This document shows, piece by piece, positions 44,556 to 54,507 of a stretch of DNA of 64,000 nucleotides (its first letter is position 1; each line of letters starts with the position of its first letter). The stretch comes from Desulfococcaceae bacterium HSG9 (GTDB lineage Bacteria > Desulfobacterota > Desulfobacteria > Desulfobacterales > JAUCGF01). The DNA lies in assembly GCA_030378005.1 (NCBI GenBank), contig JAUCGF010000071.1, forward strand, positions 62,001 to 126,000, in the 5' to 3' direction. A model generated the notes under the pieces. That model saw only the letters and a list, made by a program, of their open reading frames with translations. It made no database searches and was not told where the DNA came from. The position numbers and the translations under genes were made by a program.

Positions 44556-44695
44556 ACTTGGATTTTTGCTGAATTGAAATTTCTGACAAACTGATGCGCA
44601 GATTAATTATTGTAAATTCCCTTAATCCTAATATCCGTTGTTATATTTGGCCGAAACGAACACCATAGCCTCAATCCTTTTCTTATGAATCCCTA

Positions 44696-44743
44696 TTCTT
44701 ATAAAAAATCCTTGTAGATGGCATGTTAAAACACAACAAAACA
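44696..44743 (+). repeat. 48-bp direct repeat, copy 2
   Basis: Second copy of 40687-40734. It overlaps an in-frame upstream ATG (44723) of the next gene, whose true start is therefore taken downstream. Confidence 0.85.
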
Positions 44744-44761
44744 GCCTTATTTATAAAAACT

Positions 44762-46825
44762 ATGAACAGAGAAACCATTTTAAGCGTTAAAAACCTAATC
44801 ACCACATTTGACACCGAAAGCGGCCCGATCCGGGCTGTTGACAATGTCAGTTTTGATTTACGCAAAGGCAGCACATTGGGCATTGTGGGCGAGTCCGGGT
44901 GCGGCAAAAGTGTAACCGCGCTGTCTGTCATGCGACTTTTGCCACAACCCATGGCGCGTATTGAAGACGGGCAGATTCTGCTGGGCGACACGGATATCAC
45001 CGCTTTGGCGGCTGATGACGTGCGGTTGATTCGCGGCGCGCGTATCTCCATGATTTTTCAGGAACCCATGACCGCGCTGAACCCGGTTCACAAAATCGGC
45101 AAACAGATTGGTGAGGTGTTTCGGATTCACTATCCGGAAATGACCCGGACGACTATTGCAACCGCATCTTCGGAACTGTTGCATAAAGCGGGCATTCCGG
45201 ATCCTCAGAAGCGGCTCGAAGAATATCCCCACCAGATTTCCGGCGGAATGCGCCAGCGCGTGATGATCGCAATCGCTCTGGCGTGCCAGCCGGATATCCT
45301 GATTGCCGACGAACCCACCACCGCCATTGATGTGACCATTCAAGCTCAGATTCTGGCGTTGATGCAATCATTGCAGCGCGAAACCGGTATGGCGATTATT
45401 TTTATCACCCATGATTTGGGCGTTATCGCCGAGATGTGCGATGAAGTTCTGGTGATGTACGCCGGACGTGTGGCTGAAACAGCTCCGGTGACAGCCCTGT
45501 TTCAAAACCCGCAACATCCCTATACGCGCGGTTTGTTAGCTTCCATGCCGCGGCTTGAAAATCCTGGTAAAACCCGTTTGCATGTCATCCGTGGGATGGT
45601 GCCTGGTTTGGATAATTTACCTCCAGGATGCCGGTTTCAAAACCGCTGTGATTTTGCTCAGGCGATCTGTAAAACCGCTCCGCCGCCGCTTGAAGAAACA
45701 GACGCCGGCCATCTCGTGAGCTGCTATTGTCATTCAAAGGACTGCAAACTTCAAAATGAAATTGGTGTAGAGGCGGCCCGGGCTGCCATCCGCAACGCCA
45801 ATCATAATCAAAATCCCCAATCGGCGAAAACGGATTTTTGCCTTGAAGTCAAACACCTGAAAAAACATTTTCCGGTGCATGGCGGTGTTCTTTGGCGCAC
45901 TATTGGGCGTGTGTTAGCGGTTGACGGAGTTTCTTTTAAAATCAAACACGGCCAAACAGTGGGGCTGGTGGGCGAATCAGGATGCGGCAAAACCACCGTG
46001 GGACGCACTTTATTGAGGCTCTATAAACCTACATCCGGTGATGTGCTCTTTGACGGACGCAACTTGGCGCAGGTTTCATCCCGTGCCATGCGGAATTTAC
46101 GGCGGGATATGCAGATTATTTTTCAAGACCCGTTTGAATCTTTAAATGCGCGTCACACTATTGCGGAAATCCTTGAGGAGCCGTTTGTCATTCACAAAAT
46201 CGGTTCTGCCGCCGAACGACGTCAGGAGGTTTTGCGTTTATTAGACCGCGTGGGTATGCCGGCCGGTGCGCTGAATCGCTTTCCACACGAATTCAGCGGC
46301 GGGCAGCGTCAACGCATCGGCATCGCCAGAGCAATCGCTCTGAACCCCCGTTTGATTGTGTGTGATGAACCGGTGTCGGCTTTAGATGTCTCCATTCAAT
46401 CCCAGATTTTGAACCTGCTCGGCGAACTTCAGCAGGAGATGGGCCTGACCTACCTGTTTATCGCGCATGATCTGGCGGTGGTCAAACATATTTCGGATAT
46501 GATTGCGGTGATGTATTTGGGTAAAATCGTTGAGTTTACTGATGCGGCCACGATTTATCAACGCCCGCGACATCCTTACACGCGCGCGTTGATATCCGCC
46601 ATTCCTGTTCCAGATCCGGCTTATGCCAGTGATAAAATCATCCTGCATGGTGATGTGCCCTCACCGCGTAATCCGCCCGCCGGATGCCGCTTTCACACGC
46701 GCTGTGCTTACGCCATTGACCGCTGTATTGAGGAAGAGCCACCATTGATTCCGGCAAGCGGCACCCAGGGCGACAGCCATCTTGCGGCCTGCCATCGTGA
46801 GTGCGAAAGTGATTTTTTAACTTAA
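44762..46825 (+). CDS. Fused oligopeptide ABC ATPase (DppD-DppF type)
   Basis: A 687-residue tandem ATPase. The first half has [16 protein letters not shown] and [11 protein letters not shown]; the second has [16 protein letters not shown] and [12 protein letters not shown]. Each half ends in the oligopeptide-type C-terminal motif with clustered cysteines ([15 protein letters not shown] and [15 protein letters not shown]). It would drive Opp/Dpp or glutathione-type importers; permeases and a binding protein are not adjacent, although an OppA-like protein is at 25610. The ATG at 44762 is chosen because the upstream ATG lies within the repeat. It converges with the KAS III gene, three bases apart. 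Confidence 0.92.
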   Translation: MNRETILSVKNLITTFDTESGPIRAVDNVSFDLRKGSTLGIVGESGCGKSVTALSVMRLLPQPMARIEDGQILLGDTDITALAADDVRLIRGARISMIFQEPMTALNPVHKIGKQIGEVFRIHYPEMTRTTIATASSELLHKAGIPDPQKRLEEYPHQISGGMRQRVMIAIALACQPDILIADEPTTAIDVTIQAQILALMQSLQRETGMAIIFITHDLGVIAEMCDEVLVMYAGRVAETAPVTALFQNPQHPYTRGLLASMPRLENPGKTRLHVIRGMVPGLDNLPPGCRFQNRCDFAQAICKTAPPPLEETDAGHLVSCYCHSKDCKLQNEIGVEAARAAIRNANHNQNPQSAKTDFCLEVKHLKKHFPVHGGVLWRTIGRVLAVDGVSFKIKHGQTVGLVGESGCGKTTVGRTLLRLYKPTSGDVLFDGRNLAQVSSRAMRNLRRDMQIIFQDPFESLNARHTIAEILEEPFVIHKIGSAAERRQEVLRLLDRVGMPAGALNRFPHEFSGGQRQRIGIARAIALNPRLIVCDEPVSALDVSIQSQILNLLGELQQEMGLTYLFIAHDLAVVKHISDMIAVMYLGKIVEFTDAATIYQRPRHPYTRALISAIPVPDPAYASDKIILHGDVPSPRNPPAGCRFHTRCAYAIDRCIEEEPPLIPASGTQGDSHLAACHRECESDFLT

Positions 46826-46828
46826 AAC

Positions 46829-47854
46829 TTAATATCGCATGATAGCGGCACCCCAGGTGAAACCGGAACCAAATGCCACCAAAAGTAAGAGATCGCCTCG
46901 TTGAATCGTGCCGTCAGCGGTAAATTCGGATAGTAACAACGGTATGGTCGCGGCTGAAGTGTTGCCATATTTGTGGATATTGTAGAGGACTTTGGCGTCA
47001 GGAATTTCCAATTTTTCCGCCACCGCTTTATTGATGCGTTTATTGGCTTGATGCGGCAATACCCAGTCAATGTCGTCTGTTGACAATTCCAGATGCTTCA
47101 AGGCGGACAGACTGACTTCGGTCATCCGACGCACTGCATTGGAGAATAAATTTTTGGAAGAGGGCATTTGAGGGTAAAGATCGGCATTGGCGTTAAAATC
47201 GTACGGATCATAATCCACAGCCGGTTTTTTCCCGTTGTCAAAGATTTTCATGTGCAGGCCGTTCATGGCACCGCGGCCGTCAGCATGATTTTCGATATAT
47301 AAAATACCTGACTGGGGGGCGGTAGAACGGGAAACCACCACTGCCGCCGCGCCATCTCCAAAAAGGACGGTGACGGCTCTTCCCCTGACACTATAGTCTA
47401 AAAGGTTAGAATGCAACTCCGATCCGACTAACAAAACATTCTTGTAAATTCCCGATTCTACAAACGCCTTAGCCATTTGAAGGCCGTAAATAAATCCGGC
47501 GCATTGCTGCCGTATATCAAAACAAGGGATACATCGCTCCGCCCATCCGAGTTTATTTTGTAAAAAAACGCCTGTCCCGGGAAAAAATATGTCCGGGCTG
47601 AGAGTTGCGAAGATGATGCAGTCGATTTCCCGTTCATCGATCTCACCTTTGGATAAAAGATTTTGCACCGCTTTTAAAGCCAAATCCGAATTTTTCCAGC
47701 CCGGCTTTGCATATCGTCTTTCACTGATACCGGAACGCGGCCGAATCCATTCATCGCTGGTTTCCATCTCTTTGGGTAATTCATCATTTTTTATGATTGT
47801 CTCCGGCACATACTGACCGGATGTTCGAATATATGCGCTGTTTGCTACTGTCAT
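46829..47854 (-). CDS. 3-oxoacyl-ACP synthase III family protein
   Basis: A 341-residue thiolase-fold condensing enzyme with the FabH triad: Cys in IRQQCAGFIYGL, His in LPHQANKRI and Asn in YGNTSAATIP. FabH-type enzymes condense acetyl- or other acyl-CoA with malonyl-ACP to start fatty-acid or related chains. Standing alone, away from other fab genes, it may prime a secondary lipid or polyketide instead of being the housekeeping FabH. Confidence 0.9.
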   Translation of the reverse strand: MTVANSAYIRTSGQYVPETIIKNDELPKEMETSDEWIRPRSGISERRYAKPGWKNSDLALKAVQNLLSKGEIDEREIDCIIFATLSPDIFFPGTGVFLQNKLGWAERCIPCFDIRQQCAGFIYGLQMAKAFVESGIYKNVLLVGSELHSNLLDYSVRGRAVTVLFGDGAAAVVVSRSTAPQSGILYIENHADGRGAMNGLHMKIFDNGKKPAVDYDPYDFNANADLYPQMPSSKNLFSNAVRRMTEVSLSALKHLELSTDDIDWVLPHQANKRINKAVAEKLEIPDAKVLYNIHKYGNTSAATIPLLLSEFTADGTIQRGDLLLLVAFGSGFTWGAAIMRY

Positions 47855-47978
47855 GAAAAAGACTCCTTAATTATAGTATTTCAAAAATTAATTTTTTATT
47901 TGTTGATTAACGAAATAAATGTTAAAAGGCAATAGAGAAACTAATGAACAACATTTTTAATAAAAATGATATAGCGTA

Positions 47979-48212
47979 ATGACGTTTATCAAAGGAAAAA
48001 CGATTCCAGGTAAAATTTTTATCCCTGATTTCAAACCGGATGCTGTTAAAAAGCATCCATGTCCCGACTGCTTTGCCTGTCAGATGTGCAGTGATGATCG
48101 CTGCGAATTGTGCCGCACCCAACAATTTAAAGCGGAAACGGACAGAAACATGCAAAACTGTAAATGCCATAACGATAATGAATCGTGGAAAAATAATGAT
48201 GCTACTTTATGA
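47979..48212 (+). CDS. Small cysteine-rich protein
   Basis: A 77-residue protein with eight or more cysteines; the core CPDCFACQMCSDDRCELCR gives three CxxC-type pairs and could hold zinc or an iron-sulfur cluster. The N-terminus has FIKGKTIPGKIFIPDFKP. I do not recognise a named family. It overlaps the next gene's start by 17 bases, which suggests coupled translation. Confidence 0.6.
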   Translation: MTFIKGKTIPGKIFIPDFKPDAVKKHPCPDCFACQMCSDDRCELCRTQQFKAETDRNMQNCKCHNDNESWKNNDATL

Positions 48213-48639
48213 TGGTTTATATCATTGGAAAGGATGGGGAGGCAAATTACAACTGGCAAGCGGTAAATGCCGGATGCGCATATATGATCTGACCAAAAGC
48301 AAGCAAAATGGTGTTGTTTTTTTAAAGCCTGTTGTTGTGGTACTCACAGATGAACCCAGAGAAAAAATCAATGATATGACGATTAAAAGCTGCGCCAGCC
48401 ATATCGCCACATTGGTTACCAAACAATTCGGTATTGATCCGAAACGAACGCTATGGGTGGAATACTATCCGCAAGTGACTTATGGTAAAGCTGATACGAA
48501 TGTGATCCCGGAAAAATACGAAGCTGTTGAATTCACTTGGCATAAAAACAAAGCCGTAAGCCCCAAGTGGAAATTACTGGAGCCGCCCTTATCTGATATG
48601 GTTAAAAATTTGGAAAAACAAAGCATCTACAAGTGTTAA
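48196..48639 (+). CDS. Conserved-looking hypothetical protein
   Basis: A 147-residue protein (MMLLYDGLYHWKGWGGKL ... KPVVVVLTDEP ... HIATLVTKQFGIDPKRTLWVEYYP) with alternating strands and helices and no membrane segment. The open frame extends back to 48040, but that part overlaps the cysteine-rich gene and looks non-coding, so the start is placed at 48196 where GTGGA lies 7 bases upstream. Family not recognised; overlap with the upstream gene implies a shared role. Confidence 0.6.
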   Translation: MMLLYDGLYHWKGWGGKLQLASGKCRMRIYDLTKSKQNGVVFLKPVVVVLTDEPREKINDMTIKSCASHIATLVTKQFGIDPKRTLWVEYYPQVTYGKADTNVIPEKYEAVEFTWHKNKAVSPKWKLLEPPLSDMVKNLEKQSIYKC

Positions 48640-48711
48640 GCTATCCCATAACATTCAGTTTCAATGATTTCTGTAGTTTACAAAAATTTATAACTTACGA
48701 GGATTAACCCG

Positions 48712-49758
48712 ATGATAAAAAGAACCATCATTATCTTTTGTACGCTAATATTTTTAGCAGGATGTTCCGATAAGGCCGCACAGGAATTGTATGATATTGC
48801 TCAATTGGAAGAACGGCAGCATAACAATGCCAATGCAATCAGGCTTTATCAGGAAGTTGCCGAAAAATATGCGGATAGCGAATACGCTGGCAAAGCTAAA
48901 GCAAGATTGGCGGCGATAAATAAAAAACCATCAGACAAAAAAGGAGCAAAGGCCATGACAACGGCAAGCCTGACCGATTATTCCCAATATGACCGTTCCG
49001 AAATTTTGCAATTTATTTTTCATCCACGCCCTGAAGCATCATCTTTCAAATCGAAACCGGAAGTGACGGAATTTATGATTCCGGTCGCTAAAAATGTGGA
49101 AGTGGGAGCGCGCTTTTATCCGGCTAAACCGGATGATCCGGTAATTCTGTTTTTTCATGGCAACGGTGAAATTGTTGCGGATTATGATGATTTGGCTCCA
49201 TTTTACACCAAACTCGGCATCAATTTTTTTCCAGTGGATTTTCGTGGTTATGGCCGTTCCACAGGTACGCCCAGTGTTACCGCGATGATACATGACAGCC
49301 ATAAGATGTTGATTTATGCTCAAAAATGGCTTGGCGAACATGGTTATACCGGCCCATTGATTGTTATGGGGCGCTCTTTGGGAAGCGCATCCGCACTTGA
49401 AATTGCCGCACATTATGAAGAAAAAATCGACGGCCTTATTATTGAAAGCGGCTTTGCTTACGCCCTTCCGTTACTCAAACTTCTGGGCATTAACACAGAT
49501 GCATACAATCTCACCGAAGAGCAGGGCTTTCGCAATTTGGATAAAATCAGGAATTTTAAAAAGCCAACCCTTGTGATTCATGCCAAATACGACCACATTA
49601 TTCCCTTTGGTGACGGCCAGGCATTATTCGATGCCAGCCCGGCAGCGTATAATAAATTGCTCAAAATACCCAAGGCCAATCATAACAATATTTTCTCTTT
49701 TGGAATGCAGGCGTATCTTGAAGCGGTTAAAGCTCTGGCTGATGCTGTCAGTCATTGA
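48712..49758 (+). CDS. Lipoprotein alpha/beta hydrolase with N-terminal TPR
   Basis: A 348-residue lipoprotein: lipobox LAGC at Cys18, a short TPR-like helical pair (DIAQLEERQHNNANAIRLYQEVAEKY region, ~25-68), then an alpha/beta hydrolase with HG motif FFHGNGE, nucleophile GRSLGS, acid in AKYDHIIP and His in PKANHNN. It should act on the periplasmic face of a membrane. The combination of TPR and hydrolase in one lipoprotein is uncommon. Substrate unknown. Confidence 0.82.
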   Translation: MIKRTIIIFCTLIFLAGCSDKAAQELYDIAQLEERQHNNANAIRLYQEVAEKYADSEYAGKAKARLAAINKKPSDKKGAKAMTTASLTDYSQYDRSEILQFIFHPRPEASSFKSKPEVTEFMIPVAKNVEVGARFYPAKPDDPVILFFHGNGEIVADYDDLAPFYTKLGINFFPVDFRGYGRSTGTPSVTAMIHDSHKMLIYAQKWLGEHGYTGPLIVMGRSLGSASALEIAAHYEEKIDGLIIESGFAYALPLLKLLGINTDAYNLTEEQGFRNLDKIRNFKKPTLVIHAKYDHIIPFGDGQALFDASPAAYNKLLKIPKANHNNIFSFGMQAYLEAVKALADAVSH

Positions 49759-49856
49759 TTGTATTTTTTAAGTTGACAAGAAATGTTTTTGTTCGCTATT
49801 GATTGGTATTTGTCCTTATAGATATCAAAGGAGTGTCGATTGGAAGCAACCCTATT

Positions 49857-50870
49857 ATGAAATGTTCTGCTGCGGAAACCGTAAGAAAGTTCTATGCTCA
49901 ATTTTCGGGCAATGACCATGTTCTGGTTTTAATTAATGCCGATCCTGACGCTATCTCAAGCGCGATAGCGGTCAAGCGCTTGCTGTGGCGCAAAGTCGCC
50001 AGTGTTACGCTGTCAAACATCAATATAATCAAGCGTCCTGACAATATCGCCATGATTCGCTTAATTAAGACGCAGCTCATCCACATCAGCAAGATTAAGG
50101 CCGACCAATATACACGGTTTGTCATTGTTGATTCACAACCCGACCACAGCGAATTGTTTCAGAAATTTAATTTTGACGTTATTATAGATCATCATCCTAT
50201 AACTGAATCCGAGGCGCCGTTTAAAGATGTTCGTCCTGAATATGGCGCTAATGCCAGTATTATGACCGAATATTTGAAAGCGGCCAAAATTAAACCGTCG
50301 GCCAAACTGGCAACCGCCTTGTTTCTGGGCATTAAAACGGACACTCACGACTTTGAGCGCCAAACTCTGATTGAAGATATCCGGGCTTTTCAATTTCTTT
50401 TCCGCCATGCCAACATGCACTTGGTGCGCCGCATCGAACTGGCCGACTTAACGCCCGATTTTCTGAAGTATTTTGAAATAGCGCTTCGTACCCGACGAAT
50501 ACGCAAACAGAAAGCCTTTATCAATCTGGGTAAAGTTCAGAATCCTGATATTTGCGTTATTATAGCCGATTTTTTTATGCGCTTAAATAATGTCAATTGG
50601 AGCATTGTTTCAGGATACTATAAAAATAATCTCGTTATTATATTCAGAAATGACGGTATCCGTAAAAACGCCGGCAAACTGGCTCAACAAAGCTTCGGCG
50701 CGTTCGGGTCGGCCGGTGGCCATAAAAGCATGGCGCGCGCTGAAATACCGGTTAGCAATCTTGAAGGCACTGTAAAGGTTCAAAATGATCACGCTATTTT
50801 GCTTTGGGTTATGAGATGCATCCAAAAAAGCACCAAACGCCGTAAGTCCAAAGCCCAAAAAACAGTGTGA
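49857..50870 (+). CDS. DHH-family phosphoesterase
   Basis: A 337-residue protein of the NrnA/GdpP-like DHH-DHHA1 type: NADPDAISSAIA (metal site 1), VDSQPDHS, the DHH motif in IIDHHPI, DTHDF, and the DHHA1 substrate motif GSAGGHKSMARAEIP. Such enzymes degrade nano-RNAs, pAp or cyclic dinucleotides. The open frame runs back to a TTG at 49803, but the ATG at 49857 gives the best N-terminus; the start remains uncertain. It is followed 40 bases later by the MBL-fold gene. Confidence 0.85.
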   Translation: MKCSAAETVRKFYAQFSGNDHVLVLINADPDAISSAIAVKRLLWRKVASVTLSNINIIKRPDNIAMIRLIKTQLIHISKIKADQYTRFVIVDSQPDHSELFQKFNFDVIIDHHPITESEAPFKDVRPEYGANASIMTEYLKAAKIKPSAKLATALFLGIKTDTHDFERQTLIEDIRAFQFLFRHANMHLVRRIELADLTPDFLKYFEIALRTRRIRKQKAFINLGKVQNPDICVIIADFFMRLNNVNWSIVSGYYKNNLVIIFRNDGIRKNAGKLAQQSFGAFGSAGGHKSMARAEIPVSNLEGTVKVQNDHAILLWVMRCIQKSTKRRKSKAQKTV

Positions 50871-50910
50871 AGTTTGAAATGTAAAGTTACTTTATAACAT
50901 TTGGATTTGT

Positions 50911-51699
50911 ATGAATACTACCAATAGTGACATAAATATAACCATCTTAGGCTCTGGCACCTGCGTTCCTTCCTTAAAACGCACTTCCTGCTCGGTTCTT
51001 ATCGAAACCAGCGGTAAAAAACTGCTGTTTGATTCCGGTGCCGGCGTTATGCGCCGTCTGCTTGAAACCGGTACGACCATTTTTGACATTGATTTTATTT
51101 TTTACAGCCATTTTCACCCGGATCACACCGGCGAACTGGTTCCTTTTTTATTTGCCACCAAATATCCGGCCGAAAAACAACGCCTGACGCCGTTGACTAT
51201 CACTGCCGGAAAAGGCTTTAAAAAATTTTACGATAGTTTGAAGACGGTTTACGGAAATTGGATTGAACTTGAAGAAGGATCGCTGAACATTAGCGAACTT
51301 GACAATAAGGCCGCTGATCGGCGGGCATATAAAGCGTTTACAGTGTTATCAACTCCGGTCGCGCATAATCCTGAAAGCATCGCGTATCGGATTGACAGTT
51401 TACAAGGCAAATCCGTAGTTTATTCCGGTGACACGGATTTTAGCACAAACCTGATAACGCTTGCTCAAGACGCTGACCTTTTAATTTGTGAATCCGCTTT
51501 TCCGGATCAACATAAAATACCAGGGCATTTAACGCCGTCTCTCGCGGGTTCTATCGCCAAACAGGCCAATGCGCGTAAATTGGTTTTGACGCATCTCTAT
51601 CCAGAATGTGATTTAACCGATATCCGCGCACAATGCCGTCAAGAATATGACGGTCCGTTAATAATCGCTGAAGATTTGATGAAAATTGAGATTAATTAA
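50911..51699 (+). CDS. MBL-fold metallohydrolase, RNase Z-like
   Basis: A 262-residue metallo-beta-lactamase fold protein: ILGSGTCVPSLKR, metal motif FYSHFHPDHTGE, a later VYSGDTDF and LTHLYPE. The layout fits the RNase Z/ElaC branch or a related phosphodiesterase, but the exosite arm of true RNase Z is not evident. It ends one base before the start of the siroheme gene. Confidence 0.85.
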   Translation: MNTTNSDINITILGSGTCVPSLKRTSCSVLIETSGKKLLFDSGAGVMRRLLETGTTIFDIDFIFYSHFHPDHTGELVPFLFATKYPAEKQRLTPLTITAGKGFKKFYDSLKTVYGNWIELEEGSLNISELDNKAADRRAYKAFTVLSTPVAHNPESIAYRIDSLQGKSVVYSGDTDFSTNLITLAQDADLLICESAFPDQHKIPGHLTPSLAGSIAKQANARKLVLTHLYPECDLTDIRAQCRQEYDGPLIIAEDLMKIEIN

Positions 51700-51700
51700 A

Positions 51701-52402
51701 ATGTTAAAAAAATCAAAAAGCTATTATCCCATCAACCTTGATATTCGTAAGCGTCATTGTCTGGTAGTGGGCGGTGGCGCCGTAGCCAAGCGTAAGGTGC
51801 GAACATTATTAGAATGCGGTGCCATCGTTACCGTTGTCAGCCCTCACGTTGACAAACAATTGATGCAATTGGCGCAAGGTGAAATCACTTTATACCAACG
51901 TTCCTACCGGGTGTCTGATTTGGAAGGAATGTTTCTGGTCATCGGCGCCACTGACGACAAAACCGTCAATCGGCAAGTGAACGCAGATGCCGAACAACGG
52001 AATATGCTCTGCAATATTGCCGACCAACCGCAACTCTGTAACTTTATTCTGCCGGCCATTGTCAACCGCGGAGATTTGCTGATTGCTATATCCACTTCAG
52101 GCCAAAGCCCCGCTTTTGCCAAAAAGTTGCGTAAAGAACTCGAATTACAATTCGGCGAGGAGTACCGCCTTTTATTAAACCTGATGGGTGCGATTCGTAA
52201 AAAACTGTTAAGCGCCGCACACGAACCGGAAGTACACAAACCTCTTTTTGAGCAATTGCTTGATGGCGGGCTTTTGGCCATGATCAGAGAAAAACGCTAT
52301 GAGGATATAAACGCTTTGTTATATGATGTTTTAGGAGAAGGTTATGATTTGGATGTCGGCGATCTCACTTCAAGTTCCTGCAAACGAAATGTCTTGGCGT
52401 AG
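51701..52402 (+). CDS. Precorrin-2 dehydrogenase / sirohydrochlorin ferrochelatase domain
   Basis: A 233-residue CysG N-terminal (Met8p-like) protein: YYPINLDIRKRHCLVVGGGAVAKRKV (NAD fold, first ~30 residues), ATDDKTVNRQV, LCNIADQPQLCNFILPA and SGQSPAFAKKLRKELE. It oxidises precorrin-2 to sirohydrochlorin and may insert iron, giving siroheme, the cofactor of dissimilatory sulfite reductase and precursor of the Ahb haem route (an ahb gene is at 59160). The ATG at 51701 is chosen over a TTG at 51686. Its 3' end overlaps the convergent ABC exporter by 61 bases. Confidence 0.9.
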   Translation: MLKKSKSYYPINLDIRKRHCLVVGGGAVAKRKVRTLLECGAIVTVVSPHVDKQLMQLAQGEITLYQRSYRVSDLEGMFLVIGATDDKTVNRQVNADAEQRNMLCNIADQPQLCNFILPAIVNRGDLLIAISTSGQSPAFAKKLRKELELQFGEEYRLLLNLMGAIRKKLLSAAHEPEVHKPLFEQLLDGGLLAMIREKRYEDINALLYDVLGEGYDLDVGDLTSSSCKRNVLA

Positions 52403-54231
52403 TAATCATCGGATGCCATTAATTGATCATGGGTTCCCGCTTGGGTGATTCGTCCGCGGTCCAAAAGAATAATGTGATCGGCAAAACGGATAGCGGAAAG
52501 GCGATGGGAGGCGATAATTACGGTTTTACTGAGGGACAGCTTTCTGACGGTGTTTATAATCCGGCTGCCTGTTACCACATCCACCTGGCTGATCGGATCA
52601 TCCAGAATCAGAAGCGGTGCAGAGCGCATGAACGCTCTGGCCAGTGCCAAACGTTGCTTTTGCCCGCCGGATAAAATCACGCCTTTTTCACCGATAACCG
52701 TTTCCAAGCCATCGGGAAATGAACGCACCGCTTCATCAAATGACGCCATCCGGATGACTTCGCTCAACCGGGATTCATTCAAATCGGTCTGACCCAGCGT
52801 TATGTTATCACGAACCGAGCCATCAAACAAAAACGGTTCTTGGGGCACAAAAGATATTTGTTCACGCAGGTCGGAAAGCCGCATTCGGGTGATGTCGGTT
52901 CCGTCAATTAAAATGCGTCCCGAAGTAACATCATAAAGACGGGGAATCAGATTTAATAACGTTGTTTTGCCGCAACCCGGCGGACCGGTAAATCCTAAGG
53001 TCTGACCGGCCGCCAGATTAAAACTGAAATTATGCAGAACATGTGCGCGGTCAGGTTCGTAAGTAAAAGAAACCCGGTCAAGGGTAACGTTTCCTTTGAC
53101 GCGCTCAATGGGTTGAGCAGGCTGATTTGATTGGACAGGCGGGTCGGCAATCTCAGAATTGGTTTCCAAAATCTTGGCGACGCGGTCTAAGGATGCGCCG
53201 CCACGCTGAATCAGGTTGATAACCCACCCGACAGCCATCATCGGCCAGGTAAGCAATCCTAAATAGGCGATAAAGGCAACAAAGTCTCCGGTCGTAATCG
53301 TCGCATAAATCGTTTGCCGTCCGCCAAGATAAAGCACAATCGCCATGCTTAAATTGGAAAACAGCAGCATCATGGGAAAAAATGATCCGGTAACTCGCGC
53401 CAGACTGATATTTCTATCAACGTAATCGGATGATTTGATTTCAATTTGTCGGATGGATGCTTTTTCCATATTATAAGCCTTAACCACACGAATACCAGCC
53501 AGACGTTCCCTTACCGCTTCTGTCAAATCAGCAAACGACGCTTGTGTCTCTTTATACCGGTGGTGCATTTTCTTTTGGATCAACCGGGCGCTTAAAGAGA
53601 TCAGCGGCATGGGGATTAATACGAAAAGTGTCAGTCTGACGTTGATATAAAGCATAAAGCCGATGGCCGTAAGCCCTAATATGATAGCATCATTCAAAGC
53701 CACCATCCCCATACCGGAGGCCATACGAATATGTCCGATGTCATTGGTGGCATGTGCCATCAGGTCTCCGGTTTTATGCTTATCAAAGTAGGAAGCGGAA
53801 AAAGTCAAAATATGCGCAAACAGTCGGTTACGCAAGCCTTCTTCCACCCGGCGTGATGTTCCTATCAGACACAGTCGCCATACATAACGTAAACAGGCAA
53901 TCATGGTAGCAATGCCCACGATATAAAGTGCGTAAATTAAGAGTTGCTTTTGATTAATTCTGAAAAGTGTAAGGTCATCAACAGCCCATTTGATAACCCG
54001 GGGAATGCACAATTGCAGTAAATCCGTTAAGACTAAGCAAAACAGCCCCATAAGGATCGTATAGCGTTTTTCTAAAAAATAGGGTTTGATTAAATAAAAT
54101 GATTTCAATTTGACAGTTACCTGTTCAATTATCGAACCGGAAAATACAGACGTTAAAAATTCATGCCGTTTTATTCCAACACAGCCATTTAACCATTTGA
54201 TAACGTAATCTGCCTTAATATACAAATACAA
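52342..54231 (-). CDS. ABC exporter, MdlA/MsbA-like half-transporter
   Basis: A protein of up to 629 residues: membrane domain with the coupling sequence GDLMAHATNDIGHIRMA, then ATPase with Walker A GPPGCGKTT, Q-loop FVPQEPFLFDGSV, signature LSGGQKQR, Walker B LILDDPISQVD and H-loop SHRL. MdlA-type proteins act as heterodimers exporting lipids, peptides or drugs. The first ~40 residues look poorly conserved; a TTG at 54108 (KSFYLIKPYF) is a possible real start. No partner half-transporter is adjacent. Confidence 0.87.
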   Translation of the reverse strand: MYLYIKADYVIKWLNGCVGIKRHEFLTSVFSGSIIEQVTVKLKSFYLIKPYFLEKRYTILMGLFCLVLTDLLQLCIPRVIKWAVDDLTLFRINQKQLLIYALYIVGIATMIACLRYVWRLCLIGTSRRVEEGLRNRLFAHILTFSASYFDKHKTGDLMAHATNDIGHIRMASGMGMVALNDAIILGLTAIGFMLYINVRLTLFVLIPMPLISLSARLIQKKMHHRYKETQASFADLTEAVRERLAGIRVVKAYNMEKASIRQIEIKSSDYVDRNISLARVTGSFFPMMLLFSNLSMAIVLYLGGRQTIYATITTGDFVAFIAYLGLLTWPMMAVGWVINLIQRGGASLDRVAKILETNSEIADPPVQSNQPAQPIERVKGNVTLDRVSFTYEPDRAHVLHNFSFNLAAGQTLGFTGPPGCGKTTLLNLIPRLYDVTSGRILIDGTDITRMRLSDLREQISFVPQEPFLFDGSVRDNITLGQTDLNESRLSEVIRMASFDEAVRSFPDGLETVIGEKGVILSGGQKQRLALARAFMRSAPLLILDDPISQVDVVTGSRIINTVRKLSLSKTVIIASHRLSAIRFADHIILLDRGRITQAGTHDQLMASDDYYAKTFRLQELEVRSPTSKS

Positions 54232-54507
54232 AAAGGGGATTACATGGAATAGTTCATCTTCTTGCTCAATGGATAAGTGTATTTAATCACAAAATCTAAA
54301 AGGGATTCCGAAATGTATTTAGGAAATTTTATTGACAACCTCACCATCAATGGCTTATCAGGTAGCATCTTTATAAACGTTCGGAAAAACAATTTCATGC
54401 AGTTATCTGAAAGTTTATAATCGGATCAGTATTAATAATATAAAAACATGTAAAAGCGTAAGGTTATCTGACAAAACGCATTTTGCCTATTTGAAGGAGA
54501 GTCTGGT

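Larger units (their letters stand above)
44116..44761. other. 650-bp repeat-rich intergenic region
   Basis: No gene is seen. It contains an inverted partial copy of the flanking repeat (44170-44194), a hairpin element with perfect 15-bp arms (44263-44277 and 44313-44327) inside imperfect outer arms, a second hairpin (44508-44555), and the second 48-bp direct repeat. Confidence 0.7.

Noticed and set aside
44387-44572. 61-residue plus-strand ORF
   Set aside because: It runs through the 44508-44555 hairpin, lacks a ribosome binding site and has no recognisable protein pattern.
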